DNA of 64,000 nucleotides from Astropecten irregularis (Eukaryota > Echinodermata > Asteroidea > Paxillosida > Astropectinidae), in assembly GCA_963971285.1 (NCBI GenBank), contig OZ020245.1, positions 20,846,983 to 20,910,982 of the forward strand, given 5' to 3'. Positions 22,011 to 33,928 of the stretch are shown here, one piece after another (positions within the stretch are counted from its first letter, which is position 1; each line of letters begins with the position of its first letter). Both the position numbers and the translations under genes were made by a program. The notes beneath the pieces were generated by a model. The model worked only from the letters and a program-made list of their open reading frames with translations, ran no database searches and was not told the DNA's origin.

Positions 22011-22260
22011 ATCCCCCATGTACACACATGTAGGCCCTACTGTTTCTTAGGTTGCAGCATTGCTGCGCGTATCTTAAATGATCCTTGGGATATAGCGGTA
22101 CGTGAGTGGTTTCATGGCTTCTGACTGCCAAATGAACAAAGATAACTGACTATTAGGGACACCACCAACATAGGGCTGGATAGCTCAGTTTGTAGAGTGC
22201 CTGTACGGTATTCCGGAGGTCGCTGGCTCAAATCCCACTCCAGTCAATTTTGTTTGTTCT
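22011..22260 (+). mobile_element. tRNA-derived SINE S1, copy 2
   Basis: The tRNA-like segment 22173-22246 keeps GATAGCTCAGTTTGTAGAG (A box) and a mutated B box GGCTCAAATCC. The upstream block from TTTGAGTGATCCCCCATGTA to AGGGACACC matches 8206-8350. Confidence 0.83.
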
Positions 22261-24181
22261 TAAAGTACGTAAATTTATTAGTTCTCCCAACTGCATGAAG
22301 CCAACTTTCTTGGTGTTTTAATAATTCAAAGTGACATCCATAGCACAGAACCCAAGTTCAGTTCTTATGCTGTGATGTGCATGCTGCCTGCATAGTTATA
22401 TAGCACCATACATAAACCAAATCCAGACATCTGCTGATTGTGTGAGCAACCCTTTAACTAGGAAGAAAGACCAACAACTGTCTTTGTGATTGGCTGGTCA
22501 AGTGGGGTTTAAATTCAAACTTGTTTTTCTATGCATGCCCCTCACCCTGGATTCTGAAACGACAGACAATTCAGCGAGCCCCATGGTCCGACAAGCCGGG
22601 CTCATGTCAATTTCGGAGTAACAGCCGTTAGTGCCCTTTTCTCCCCTCTCCCCATAGAAAAAAAGAACGAACTAAATTCATTTGCCCAACACAACTTATG
22701 TAAACAATTTCCAAAGATGACAACAAAAAACTTTCGCACATGGGAAGCAGCGTTTAATCCTGCAAAAGAGTTATCATTACCGCATCCCACAAAAGAAAAA
22801 GCACACCAATGGCAGCGATTCTTCTCTCCATATTCCCCCCCTACTATAAAATGTGGAAATAAAGTGTGAGATTCTGCGCCGCCAAATGCAACACCTTGTT
22901 TGTTTGTTTTTTTCCTTTTTTTTTCTTTTTGAAAGTTGCCAGGGGATCGCACCACTATGCAACCAATGAACCGTTGGCTCTCTCAGTCTTCAAGTTCACA
23001 ACCAATTGAACATAGCCAGTGCATGACGCCGGCAGGTGTGCAGCGTACTTACTAATTCCCCGGTCCTTTGACAGCCTCAGTCTCTCTGGTTTGGTGAATC
23101 ATTCCAAAAGAGTACCCACTATAGTCCCCCCTTCGCCATTTCTTATTAAAGCAATTTCTCTCATTAAACCTTTTATCCTGATGATTCTTGCATTATGGGG
23201 CTCTGTATAAAAATGGCATTCTTGTACACCTGTGGCCATTCTTATAGGCAATTGGATAATGAATGTTGAAGGATTGTATCAATGACTACCTGTATCCTTC
23301 AACTCAGCAAATGCAAGCAGTGTTGATGGATTTCAGAGGCGAAGAACTCTGATTGGTCAGTCAGTCATTTTTCAAAATGATTGACAATGCAGTCGTCTTG
23401 ATGAACCAAAGTGGCGCTAGCTTTGAAAAACTAAGCTCTTTAAAACAGTAACCAACTTGCAGAGATTTATGACCTTTCTAACAGTGTCCAAAAACTGACA
23501 TGATATAATACAGATGCATATCGACAAAGTTTTTGTTTCAGTCAATCCATAAATTGTTCATGCTGATTATAATAGCTCTGTTCTGTGTCGTTCTTTTCCC
23601 TCTCCTTCAGCCTTCTAGAACTAATGAGTGGATTTTTCTAATCGATTTTTTTACATTTTATTTTAACACATTGGTGGGGGGCTGAACTTTCCAGTGTCAT
23701 CTGTGCATGCGCTCTTTGTTTGGCACTGTTTCCCGGACCACAATAGACGTAAGTCTTTGCACTTTTTGTGGTGTTACCCAACCAGGCTATTGTGTTGATT
23801 TTTTTTCTCGCTCTTTTCCATTTAATTTTTTTGTTACCTGTACTTTTGTTGTGTTCCGCAGCTTGTCGAACAAAATTAGAATGAAATTTAAAATGAACAT
23901 AGAAAGATCGTACAGTTGAGTTATTTGGATTTGAATCTATTTATTCACATGGGGCATTACTAGTACTACATATTGATTGTTAGAAGTAGGAACTGAGTGG
24001 TGGGACAGAAGGTAGTGGCTGAGGCTGCCCGAACTATAAGGGCTATGTGTGATTTACCTGGCTGCGACTTGATTTTACAAACGTGTCTATGGTAATGGCT
24101 GCAGCTGCTTCCCATAGACCCATGTGAAATTCTTCAAGCCATAGCCTGAGCCAGGTTGATACGGACACCCTCTAACCAACA
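22261..24181. other. No gene recognised
   Basis: AT-rich. A 117-codon minus ORF (22602-22955) crosses A/T-rich low-complexity DNA and lacks motifs. The stretch 24005-24175 has imperfect inverted GGCTGAGGCT/AGCCTGAGCC arms and may be a decayed relative of family Q. Confidence 0.4.
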
Positions 24182-24421
24182 GGGGCCAATTTCATAGCGC
24201 TGCTAAGCACAAACATTTGCTTAGCACAGAAATGTCTTGCCCAATAAAACAAACCACCGTTAAAAATTTCATTTGATGTTCATGGTCAGTGAACAAAAGC
24301 CACAGAACAATCAAAAGTGATATACAACATTTGGCAATTTGGTTGTTAACCCTGTTTTTATTAAGACAGAAATGTCATGCTTAGCAAATTTTTGTGCTAA
24401 GCAGCGCCGTGAATTGGCCCC
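24182..24421 (+). mobile_element. Family A MITE, copy 3
   Basis: GGGGCCAATTTCATAGCGCT at left and GAATTGGCCCC at right, with TGCTAAGCAC subterminal repeats. Same orientation as 2415-2660. Confidence 0.9.
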
Positions 24422-24802
24422 AGTCCTGATGCTTGTATGTTTTCTGGTAAAGTGGCAAGCTGAGAAGAGACATTCATATATCAAACTTTATTTATAGAAG
24501 TGTTTGCAGTCACCACAGTTGTTTGTTTTCACTTTTAAGGACGGGTGGGAGTGTTTTGACTCAAGATTGCTCAGAGCCCAGAAGGCTGAAGTCAAGTTAT
24601 TTGTTTGAAGTGACTCTGGTTGTCAAGACATCGTGCTAGCTATGACTCAAGTAACATGCCACTGAGAAGAAGATAAGTTATGACAAATTAATTTGCTTTG
24701 GATTTTGATTTATTTGGCTCGGGAGGATCAGAAGATGTGTTCCATGGACGTAGGAATAGACCCATCTTGCAGTTTGGCCCAGTAGGGTGTCCTGTCCATT
24801 TC

Positions 24803-25531
24803 TACAGGGTGTCCCAGACAAAACGCAACACTGTGTCTGGACCCATTATGTTAAAATTAAACTGTTTATCACTTCAAGATTCAGATGTCTTGGCTATCAC
24901 CATGTAGAATTTAAAGGTAGTATCATACTTTGGTTTTTGTCAAAGAAATACAGATTCGTGGGCAAAAATATCAAGGAAGATACAGTAAAAGTAATCTGTG
25001 GAAATTTCAGTCCCACAAGTTGCCCACTTTTTGAGAAAACAGCGAAAAACAGCCACATTATTTCGTAAGTGTTTTCTCTTTTATTTTTGATCTTTTAAAA
25101 GATTTTCGGTTGTTGTTTTACTAATTTCTGGATAAATATTCCATGTCAGGCGGAAAAATGTTAACAGCATGTTTCTACCAACACCATCTTCATACCCTGT
25201 AAGTTATACGTAAATCTGTGAAAATTTCTGTTTTGGTCTCTTACCAAAGTATGATACAACCTTTAGTAGTATCATAACACGCATAGTGGTCAATGCACAC
25301 ATTATGTGTATGAAAGAAAGATGACGATCGGGTTTTGAGGTTGGGTAATTCAGTCTTAGTTTTTTCACTCAATTTTAGTCCAATTTTGCTCAAATTCTAC
25401 ATGGTGATAGCCAAGACATAGCTGTATCAGGTATCTGAATCATGAAGTGATCAACAGTTTAACTTTCATATTGGCCTACATGTAATAGTTCTCGACACAA
25501 ATGTTGCGGGTTTTTTTGGGGACACTCTGTA
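24803..25531. mobile_element. TA-flanked inverted-repeat element, interrupted by a K copy
   Basis: Ends TACAGGGTGTCCC and GGGGACACTCTGTA are inverted, with TA at both borders. Inner arms at about 24869-24913 and 25390-25460 (AGTGAT, TCTTGGCTATCACCATGTAG and its complement) are also inverted. A complete K copy (24911-25265) splits the element, so the host is the older of the two. The TACAGGGTGTCCC terminus is reminiscent of Tc1/mariner-like elements. Confidence 0.8.
24911..25265 (+). mobile_element. Family K element, nested
   Basis: Starts TTAAAGGTAGTATCATACTT and ends ACCAAAGTATGATACAACCT. It is inserted inside the inner arm of the surrounding 24803-25531 element. GATCTTTTAAAAGAT marks its centre. 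Confidence 0.9.
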
Positions 25532-26309
25532 TATCTTTGATTCCAACTTTGCTGTAATACTTGATCATTCAATGTTAATTTCAAAATGCAGCTGCTTTTG
25601 TTTTGTTTGTTTTTGTTTGTTGAATGGTTGGTTTGTTGGTTTCTTATTTCTGGGACCTTTTTTTTTGGGAGGGGGGGATTAAGTTTGGGGTTTCATAATA
25701 ACTTAAACTGTACATATGTACTTTTTTTCATCCTTTGTCTCGGAGTTATAAAGAACTGTGTGTGTTTCATGTGCAAAGCAACATGAAGGTATTTTGACTG
25801 TAAATCGCTGACCATTGTTACTAGACCTCCCCCCCCCCCAATTTCTCCCACTCCTGTTTCCCCACTCTATTTGCCACTCTGAATAGCTCCAGTAAAATCT
25901 CCACACTGACTGCCACAGCCTGGCACTAATATTATAGGCCTATCATCCTTTCCAGGTAGCCCTCCCAATTCAAAAAGCGTTTCAGTGCCCTACAACGAAA
26001 CCAATTTAGTTCCGCCAATTTAATATCCCCCCCAAAAAAAGAAGAGAGACATGCATCCGAATTCCATCCCGTTGATTGGATGGTTGTAATGTTGAATGTT
26101 TTTTCCTTTTCCAGTTCATGGTTTCACTGGTCTCAAAGCCTTTTCAAGTCTTTGAATTCCAAACGAAAAGTGCAGATTAGTTACGCTTGCGTACCATGAG
26201 GCAGTAAATGTAATTGCTACGTGACGTGCCATTAAGCAATGTCGATTCAGTCAGCTAATTCCATGTTTATTGTCTATTTATTTCCCTTCTTCTTCTTCAA
26301 AATATAAAC
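25532..26309. other. No gene recognised
   Basis: T/G-rich and G/C homopolymer runs (C10 near 25830). The remainder is AT-rich with no open frames of note. Confidence 0.45.
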
Positions 26310-26834
26310 CAGTGTTGGAGTAGAGTCCTCAAATCCGAGTACAGAGTACTCCGAGTACTTAAGGAGCCGAGTACCGGGTCGAGTCCGAGTACATGCACCA
26401 ATGCACAGTGCCAAAAAATGCAATTACGGTAGTTTTACATCTGTTTACACTTGGACGGATGTTGTGCCAATCTTCTCAGAAATTCTTATTACAAACCTTG
26501 CAAATGACACTGTGCTGCTTACTCTATTTGATATTTAACTCCCAATGATCTTACTCCCATAATTTATCGAAAATCGGCAACATAATCAATCGTAAATGGT
26601 AACAAAAATGAAATTTGCACTAAATGGTTGAGTTCTCCCCAAATTCGAGTACATGGAATCGTGTACGGGCCAAGTACATTTATTTTTGAGTACTTTTTAT
26701 CCAGTACAGGCCCAGTACATTTTATTTTCTAGTACTTTCAATCGGGTACGGGCCGAGTAATTTCATGTACTCGGGTTGTACTCGAGTACGAGTACACATA
26801 CAACTCGAGTACGAGTACGAGTACTCCAACGCTG
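26310..26834. mobile_element. hAT-type non-autonomous element with 8-bp target duplication
   Basis: Ends CAGTGTTGGAGTA and TACTCCAACGCTG are inverted repeats of hAT form (CAGNG). The element is flanked by identical octamers ATATAAAC at 26302-26309 and 26835-26842, the 8-bp duplication diagnostic of hAT transposases. Both subterminal regions contain many GAGTAC/GTACTC repeats, the kind of array hAT transposases bind. The 525-bp body carries no transposase. Confidence 0.93.
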
Positions 26835-26989
26835 ATATAAACTGGCAAAACTTAGTTTCTCGTCTTTGCTGTTCGCGTCTTTTACTTTGTGGTAAATCAC
26901 AGCTATGTGATATGGATCTGGCCTGTTATACAATGTCCCCATCCCCTACCCCAGACTCTTCTTAAAATTAAGGTGCTGGTGCTCTGTCC

Positions 26990-27315
26990 CAGGGCTTAGG
27001 TGGCAAGTGCGTTAGGTACTCGCCTCTCACCAATGTGGCCCGGGTTCGAATCCGGCTTGGGTCATATGTGAGTAGAGTTGTGTGTTGGTTCTCTCCTATG
27101 GGTTTTTCTCCGGGTCCTCTGGTTTACCTTCCTCCACAAAAATCAAACACTTTTGATCTCAGGCTGGGCTCTGATCATTATAGGGGTTGATGTGGCTGGC
27201 AGCCAAGGGCGTCCATGAAAGCCTGCTACTCGATCAGGTTGTAGCCGCATCCTTTGCAATTTAGCACCCCACCTGCCAGTAAGGATGATTATAACCTCCC
27301 AAATTATTATTCAAT
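26990..27315 (+). mobile_element. tRNA-derived SINE S2, copy 2
   Basis: Head with GGTGGCAAGTGCGTTAGG and B box GGGTTCGAATCCGG, then the conserved body TTTTTCTCCGGGTCCTCTGG, TGGCTGGCAGCCAAGGGCGT and a CCTCCCAAATTATTATTC tail. It carries a short insertion relative to copy 1 around 27145. Confidence 0.87.
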
Positions 27316-28173
27316 TATTTGAGAATCCACATAATCTTTTCAGTGCTCAGTTGAGTCTGGAGTCCATGTTGTACAAGTTGTTGTCAGTTGTTGCAGAGAG
27401 AGATAATACAAAATCTATCACAATTTTGCCTTTGTAACTGGTATGCCTACATGATGCAGCATGATACACACCGCTAGTATTATTATACTAAAAGCTGACA
27501 ATGCATTTGTCATAAAGGTGTTTCTCAATTTTTGTGTCACCTCTATATGACAATACAATTCATTTTAACCGTGCAGGTCACATGTGAAGGCCTATAGATT
27601 GAAATACAGGTATACAATTCAGCCACACTCACTGCTTTTGTGAAACTTAAGTTCAACAAAATTCAGACTAGCTAGAACCTTCACTAGGAATCCAAGGTTT
27701 TCAGATTTGATGTTATATACAACAGGTCTGGGTTTGAACAACAGGTCTGGGTTTTTTTCCCCCAACCATTTATTGTAGAAATGTTTTTTGTTGGGCAAGA
27801 ATTAAGAAATTCCTTGATTTTGGAGTGAGATATGAACTGTTTGAGCTAGAAATATACACCTACTGTAGTTGTCCAGTTCTCTCAAATATTTTTGCTGGGG
27901 GTGCCTAATGTCAGTCAAAAAAGGTCCTTGAAACTTGTGATGAGGCTTCTGCATGCTTTTGACCGTTAATGGCTTCATTTTATCTGGAAAATGGTGCCTA
28001 GATTTATTGGACTTTTGTAGACCGTCAACAAAAGTTGATACAAAGGTTTTCACAAGAAAAGGGAAAATGAGATGGACCGAGATATAGATATTGACCAACC
28101 AAGGGACATACCAGAATGGAGAAGGAACATTTGATTGAGAAGATGGAAACAGAAAAAGTGAGAGAGAGTGTGT
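27316..28173. other. No gene recognised
   Basis: AT-rich; includes a direct repeat of ACAGGTCTGGGTTT near 27722-27752. A 98-codon minus ORF is motif-free. Confidence 0.4.
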
Positions 28174-28445
28174 AAAGCCGCGCTCGGACTGGACTTGAAT
28201 TTAACTGAGAGGGTGGTGGCGTTTTCCCGAGTCACATGTTCGCATTGGATTAATTTATCGTCTCGGTTAAAGTGACCTGGTCACTTTTACCGGGCAAAAG
28301 TTGGCCGGTAAAAGTAACCACTCGACTCGGTTAAAGTAACTGAGAGGAAAGTTTTCTGGCCATTCGGACTGGACTTAAAATGGGTAAAGTAAAATTATTG
28401 TCTCGGTGAGTTTTACCAAAAAAAGTCCTGTCCGAACTGGCTTAA
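28174..28445. mobile_element. Family N MITE, copy 2
   Basis: Left end AAGCCGCGCTCGGACTGGAC and right end GTCCTGTCCGAACTGGCTT are inverted. Several internal TCTCGGTTAAAGT and GGTAAAAGT motifs repeat in both directions. Longer than the 16420 copy. Confidence 0.78.
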
Positions 28446-30030
28446 GATTCTTGTTCTGCATGTCCGAGCATGCAAGTGGACAGTTATCAGGGATCAAATT
28501 ATCTAAAACCAGATCAGAACACACACAGGCACATCAGCAATGCGGGAATGCTCATTATTGGGCATATATCCAATAATTTATTTTGTTCAAACATTCATCA
28601 AGTTTTTATGGTATACCATTCAATCATCTGTTTATGTTTTATATTGCTTTTTCATTAAAGCACTAAATAAAATCAAGCAAATTCGTACAAAATGTAATGA
28701 GTATTTGGTGAAATATTTCTATGCACTTTCAGTATTTTTCTGTCAAGGTGGACCGGATGCTAGTACCCCCCCCCCCCCCCCCCATTTAAAGAGGTTGGAC
28801 TGAATGTATATATATTTTTTGTTTTCTTTAAAGGGGAATTCACTTCAGATGATTTTTTATTTTTTTTTTTTTTATCATATTGTGTGTGGCATTCAAAATT
28901 CATGTTTTTGGCCGAACTTACTGCCCATTTTAAGTCACTGATGTTTGTTGTAAAACATGAAAGCCCTAATATGTGACTGGCTCTATTGTCTTAATGTCTT
29001 TTCAAATTATAAAAAGGGGTTACAACAAGAAAAATTCACCCATTTTATGCATTTAAAGGCAAATATACTCAACCCAGAAAGTTTTTCCAGCTTTTGAAAT
29101 GTTCTCTCTTTCTCTCTGTCTCTTTTTTTCCCTTTTTTCCCCCTTTTTAAATTCCCCAGCTCCCCTTTTACACTTGTTTTCAAAGGAACCTGACGACACA
29201 ATGGAAATCCTCAAAACCACGATATGGGAGTGTTCTGAGTGGTTCTGTCTCCGCGACCGCACGTTGTACACGCTCGTGATTACGTACAAAACCCCAATAT
29301 CCTTGTTTGCGGCAAGCCAAATAGTATTTTATTATGATTTCTGTATTGAGCACAGCGCATGATTGCTCCGGTAGTTCATTCATCCCAGCAAAAAAGGCTC
29401 GTGATATAGGGGTAGTAACGCTCGCCTCTTGTTGGTGCTAAAACTCGGGACGGGGGTTTTCTTTTATAATGTACTCTAGCAAAAATATTAATCATTGGGC
29501 ACGTAGGCAGTGTGTGTGCGCATTAGTAATTCACAACATTCAATGGGTCCGATGAAGCTTGAAGCGTGATGAAAAGGGGAGATTTCTATTATTCACATCA
29601 AAAGGCCGTACCTACCAAAACAGTCATGAGACTCGCACTGCAGCAGGTCCCACAGAGTAGCCCAGGCATGAATGAATCCTTGGCCAAATGTAAAGGATTA
29701 CTACGTGTGTAGGAATGCCATGAGAAACCTACCCTGCTGAAAAAGGAAAAAAAACTTGTTCTGAGGGAGACAAAAAGGGCTGCCTTCCATTTAAATGAAG
29801 AGCTTTGTTTGAGGTCTTTAAATTAGATCAAGTAATTACTATTTTGAATGATGACTACTTCTCATTTTAATTTGTCTCTTTAAAAAAATTAATTACAGCC
29901 TTACTCTTTTATTGTGATTCATTTGTTCTAACTACATGTACTACCTTTAACTTAGTTACATTGGTGGTGCCTTTTCAAGGTATAATTTTGTTCAGTCAAA
30001 AAGCATCAGATTTTTGTTCATCTTTGTTTC
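28446..30030. other. No gene recognised; homopolymer tracts
   Basis: Holds an 18-base C run (28766-28783), a T-rich run near 28855 and an almost pure pyrimidine tract at 29100-29160. Near 29390-29430 a weak tRNA-A-box-like stretch appears without a B box. Confidence 0.4.
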
Positions 30031-30093
30031 ATGCTTGGAGTTAGGAGGGCCTGATACGTTTCGATCCTAGCAGGATCTTTCTCAAAGGCTGAG
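30031..30093 (-). mobile_element. Family H fragment
   Basis: GCTTGGAGTTAGGAGGGCCT followed by CGTTTCGATCCTAGCAGGAT and CTCAAAGGCT. On the minus strand this reads as the stem GATCCTGCTAGGATC followed by GAAACG. Confidence 0.75.
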
Positions 30094-30612
30094 AAGGGCT
30101 TTCTTTCTTTCTTTCACTGGATTCTATGGTTCAGTCTGCCATGTGTACCTTTCCTATGGGCTGATGGTGATTCTCCATCAGTCACGTAGTCAACGTTTGG
30201 ACTGATATTGTTCAGTTTTAGTAGATAAAGACAAATCTTGACAAACTGCTTTTGCGGTTTAAACTGGCTTAATAATTGGGAGGGCTGGACTTCAGACCAA
30301 TCCTGTCAACATAAAACCAAATCAATCAATTTTGCTTAACCATTGGAATCTAGTTCATCTCTGATCTTTTTGGGCGAGTTTTTTTTTTTCTACCCCGGCA
30401 AGTTTTCTATTGTCTAGCTTACCAGCCTTGATAGTTGCTATAGGCTGTGTGCTTTACTCAGTATTGACATTGATATTCCGATTATGATCTTTTTCATCCA
30501 CGATTTATTCAGATAGCGGAGAAGCCAATGTGCTGGACTTTACCAGGGCCCAATCATGTGAACTTTGTTCTTTTTTTTCTTCTCTTTTTTCGTTATTTCT
30601 CTCATCCGTCAG
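30094..30612. other. No gene recognised; long polypyrimidine tract at its end
   Basis: AT-rich. The last 50 bases are nearly all pyrimidine and end in CCGTCAG, a good splice-acceptor shape. Confidence 0.4.
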
Positions 30613-30874
30613 GTACCAAGTACAATCTGACATTATCTGGGCTGAACCAGTTCGGCCCCAGACTTTGGTTATTAACACATACCAGCAGACCACTCACTGT
30701 CTGGGTCAACAAGAGTGGACAATAGCCCCCACGGTCCAGTCCACCCTGACCACCCTTTTGTCATTCCGATCAAAGCCGGACTTTTCTTTGAAATTGGTCA
30801 AAGTCTCGGTCAGTCGTCATTCTCTGGAATTGACCGTTGATTGTGTAAACACTGAGGTCTGTGAATCTTACTGA
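30613..30874 (+). CDS. Candidate 3'-terminal exon (weak)
   Basis: Directly after the polypyrimidine tract and CCGTCAG, a frame of 86 complete codons stays open to a TGA at 30872. It is Ser/Thr/Val-rich with several Cys and no low complexity; part reads WTIAPTVQSTLTTLLSF. An overlapping second frame is also open for part of the way, so coding potential is ambiguous. I recognise no family. Its phase (two bases needed from the previous exon) does not match the candidate exon at 18.1 kb. Confidence 0.2.
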
Positions 30875-31244
30875 TTGATTTTGTTTTTTCTTCCCGCGGT
30901 ATTTTTTTTTCACTGAGTCACTGTTTTTTTGGGTAGTCACACTATTGACATTGCAAGTGATTAAGCCACTCCCCTTTAGGGCGTGGACAATTCTCCCCTT
31001 AAAAAATATTGACGAATGTCCTTAGAAAAGCATTTTTTCTTTGCTTTTGCACTTCAAATTGGACAACCTTTTCCCTGCCATATATTCCATAGTTGGTTAA
31101 AGATGGTAAGCTGTGGAGGGTACAGAGACCTCACACAAAATTGAACAAAATGTCTGCAGACGGTCGCTTAAGTTAATAGTAAACTCCATTAGTATCTAGA
31201 AGAGAATCACATTTATAGAGTGAACAGACAGAATCATATTTCCT
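30875..31244. other. No gene recognised
   Basis: T-rich then mixed sequence, no shared repeats. Confidence 0.45.
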
Positions 31245-31493
31245 AGGGGGTTTACGAAACGGAGGCTCAGTCATCATCCTTACGAAATGAGGCTAGGCTT
31301 GGGATTTACTTTGCTCAGTACCGCCATTTTGTGTCCTAAATTAAATGAAGGGCTTGAGATACATGGTGAAGCTGGGGCCTTTCTTCGGCTTCGTTGTGTG
31401 GCCCAATCCCTTTATTTCGTTTTGTGGGCCTCAAATGGCGGTAGCGAAATAAGTACCAAGCCGTAGCCTCAAGCCAGGTTTTGTAAAGGCCCT
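31245..31493. mobile_element. Family Q inverted-repeat MITE
   Basis: Outer arms AGGGGGTTTACGAAACGG and a diverged TTTTGTAAAGGCCCT. Inner arms GAGGCTAGGCTTGG and CCAAGCCGTAGCCTC, and CCGCCATTT against AAATGGCGG. The right end abuts or overlaps the P copy that follows. Confidence 0.72.
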
Positions 31494-31722
31494 CAGTCTC
31501 AGGATCAGGCTCGGACTCTGGCTCTGTCATCCATATGCTGAAAATATAGGTTGTGGTTTTTCATTGAAGCTGAAGCTCTGTTTTCCTTTTCAAACCAGAG
31601 AATCTACTTGCCGAACTGCAGCCAAAAGCCTCTATTTTGATACCCGTTATTTTAAAATGGATTCACAATATGGAGCTGGAGCCTGAGCCCAAGCCTGAGC
31701 CTCCTTTTCATATACCGTGACC
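31488..31722 (+). mobile_element. Family P MITE, copy 2
   Basis: Has the P core (GCTGAAAATATAGGTTGTGG, CAGAGAATCTACTT, GCCAAAAGCCTCTATTTTGA) and GGCTC/GAGCC-rich arms. Its outermost left end is blurred by the Q element. Confidence 0.82.
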
Positions 31723-32221
31723 CCCATAGTACCGTAGATGGAGAGGAGTTGGGATTGATCTTTTGCTTGTGTGGAATTGTCAGTCGAAAGTAGACTTCAT
31801 TAACTGCGTGTAGGGTGTAACATTTTATTTCCATGACTGTCAGAAAATGATCTAATGCTGGCCTGTGATACCAGTGTATTATCATCACTGTATAGTATTT
31901 TAGCTTGGTTGTGAACTTGTGAGAGGAAAGAATAGCTCAGGCTGAATATTAGACCCTATGCCTATGATAACTGCATCTTAATCTTACCAACTGGTCCAGC
32001 AGTTGACATTGCTGTAACCAGAGAATTGAATTCTGTGTATATCTTGACTCGCACACAGTGCTAGTGATAACCAGCAGGCAGGCCTTAAGAGACCGATAAT
32101 ATTTGAGAAGTCCAGCAAGTTATGATGAATGAAATATTGCCTCAGAAAAATTATTTAATTCTGAACAAAAAATGCTGTAATTTTTGGGGGTTTACCATCT
32201 ATCACAAATTTTGATTCATGA
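31723..32221. other. No gene recognised
   Basis: AT-rich spacer. Confidence 0.45.
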
Positions 32222-32409
32222 AAATTGAACAGAAAAAGAATTGACTGGAGCGGGATTCGAACCAGCGGCCTCCGGAATACCATACCGGTGTTCTAGCCTC
32301 TTACCAACTGAGCTATCCAGCCCTATGTTGGCGGTGTCCCTAATAGTTCATTATCCTTGTTCGTTTGGCAGTCAGAAGCCATGAAACCAATCAGGTACCG
32401 CTATATCCC
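32222..32409 (-). mobile_element. tRNA-derived SINE S1, copy (minus)
   Basis: The minus-strand tRNA-like segment has an intact A box and the B box GGTTCGAATCC. An 11-base insertion lies next to the A box. The block upstream of the tRNA part, through ATATCCCAAGGAT, is retained. Confidence 0.85.
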
Positions 32410-33597
32410 AAGGATAAATTCTGGCAAATTATGACTTAACAAGAACAGACTGTACACATTTCATGTGTATCACTTATGGTTGAACAAAACCATACCAAAA
32501 CATGTTTATAAGTATTTATGATCATGAAAAAAAACATTATAATCTACCAGAATTGGTACTACTCTTCTTGTTATTGTTGAAAAGGAAAAATAAATCACAG
32601 ACCTTGGTCCTAATGGACCTTGAACAAATAATGTGCTGTTATTTATGGTGCTTTGTTGTTTTCTGCTATTAGTGGGTATATCTTGTCTTTGCTATGGGGA
32701 GTTGGCCAGATAATGGGGTACGCATTTTGATTAAATGTGTATTTACAACTGGGTTAATGGTTTTATTTATTTGTACATTTTCGTTGGGGCAATGCGTGCA
32801 ATTGTGCACGTACGCGGAGGACATATCTTTTGTCGGCAGTTGCATGAGATAATACCGTACTGCCTGACAACAATTAAAGACACAATCATCTCTGGACGTC
32901 ATTTATCCTGTGAGTTTAACTAGCTTAATTTCAAGTTGGAATCCTACAAAATTTGTCATTCGAGCACTTTTTCGACACTTCTTCTTCTTTCATGTCCACT
33001 CGCTTGTCACTTGCAACTTGCCAGTGGTGGTGATGGGATTAGCAGTTTCTCTTCGATTTAGTTGATCTTGTTGATCTTGTTTATCTTGTTGATACTCCCA
33101 GAGTCGTCTTCTAGAGTTGTAGCTTTGATACTCTCTGTTTCCTTCCTCTATGCTCTGATCATGGCTTGTCATTAAAGGCACCAACATTATGTTTTTAACT
33201 CAAACATTTTGCAATACGCCATCACTAGGAAAGTTAAAAGTAACCTTCAGTTCTAATTGTAAAATGTTGTACTACATGTACTTTATTCTACATTGTGGAA
33301 TTGTTTCTTCTGTGAGCTCTGTAGCATTAACTTGCCTGCATCCCTCACTCGACTTCAAAAACTCACTCCCCTACTTGATAAAAATAGATTCTTCAAATAT
33401 CCCTGCACTCATTATCGTGTAATTACTCTTTCACTACATCATAAGCCCAATAGTTGCTAGATTAGTATTTAGATTATGATTTGAGATAAGATTTAGTTAC
33501 TTAAATCAGGCAAAGACTTCATTTCTACTGTGGGTAGTTTGTAGTAAAGGGATTTGTTGTCACTTTGTGGTATGTTACGTAATCCTGGTTTGTAAAT
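32410..33597. other. No gene recognised; 9-bp minisatellite
   Basis: Mixed sequence with four tandem copies of GTTGATCTT at 33061-33096. No convincing exon. Confidence 0.45.
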
Positions 33598-33928
33598 CTC
33601 CTTTTCAATCTGTGTTCAAACCGACCCGGACCGGCCCAGTTCAGCCCAGCAAGTTTTTGGAACCGGATCAGAGAGACACAATGTTCACACTACATTTTGG
33701 GTGAACCGGCTCATACGACACGGATCATATGGCGATTAATGCAGTTTAGAACCGTGTTGAGATTTCCAACCCTGGTCCCTACAAGGGATGATTTCGATTT
33801 GGTTAAGCAGTCCTATACCTAAGTTGGCTTAGGGTTGAAACTTTTTAAGTGTGAAAAGGGTTGAAGAAAATCTTGGGGTTTATTTGATCCGGTTCCAACC
33901 CCAAGATTTTGGATAGTGTGAAAAGCCC
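33598..33928 (-). mobile_element. Family M element, copy 4
   Basis: Reads on the minus strand as GGGCTTTTCACACTATCC, AAAATCTTGGGG and so on to TTGAAAAGGAGA. All internal M motifs are recognisable in inverted order. Confidence 0.86.

Noticed and set aside
24005..24175. Separate MITE with GGCTGAGGCT/AGCCTGAGCC arms
   Set aside because: Arms are too diverged to set borders; mentioned only as a possible decayed relative of family Q.
29390..29430. tRNA-Asp/Glu-like gene
   Set aside because: Only an A-box-like stretch is visible; no B box and no cloverleaf.
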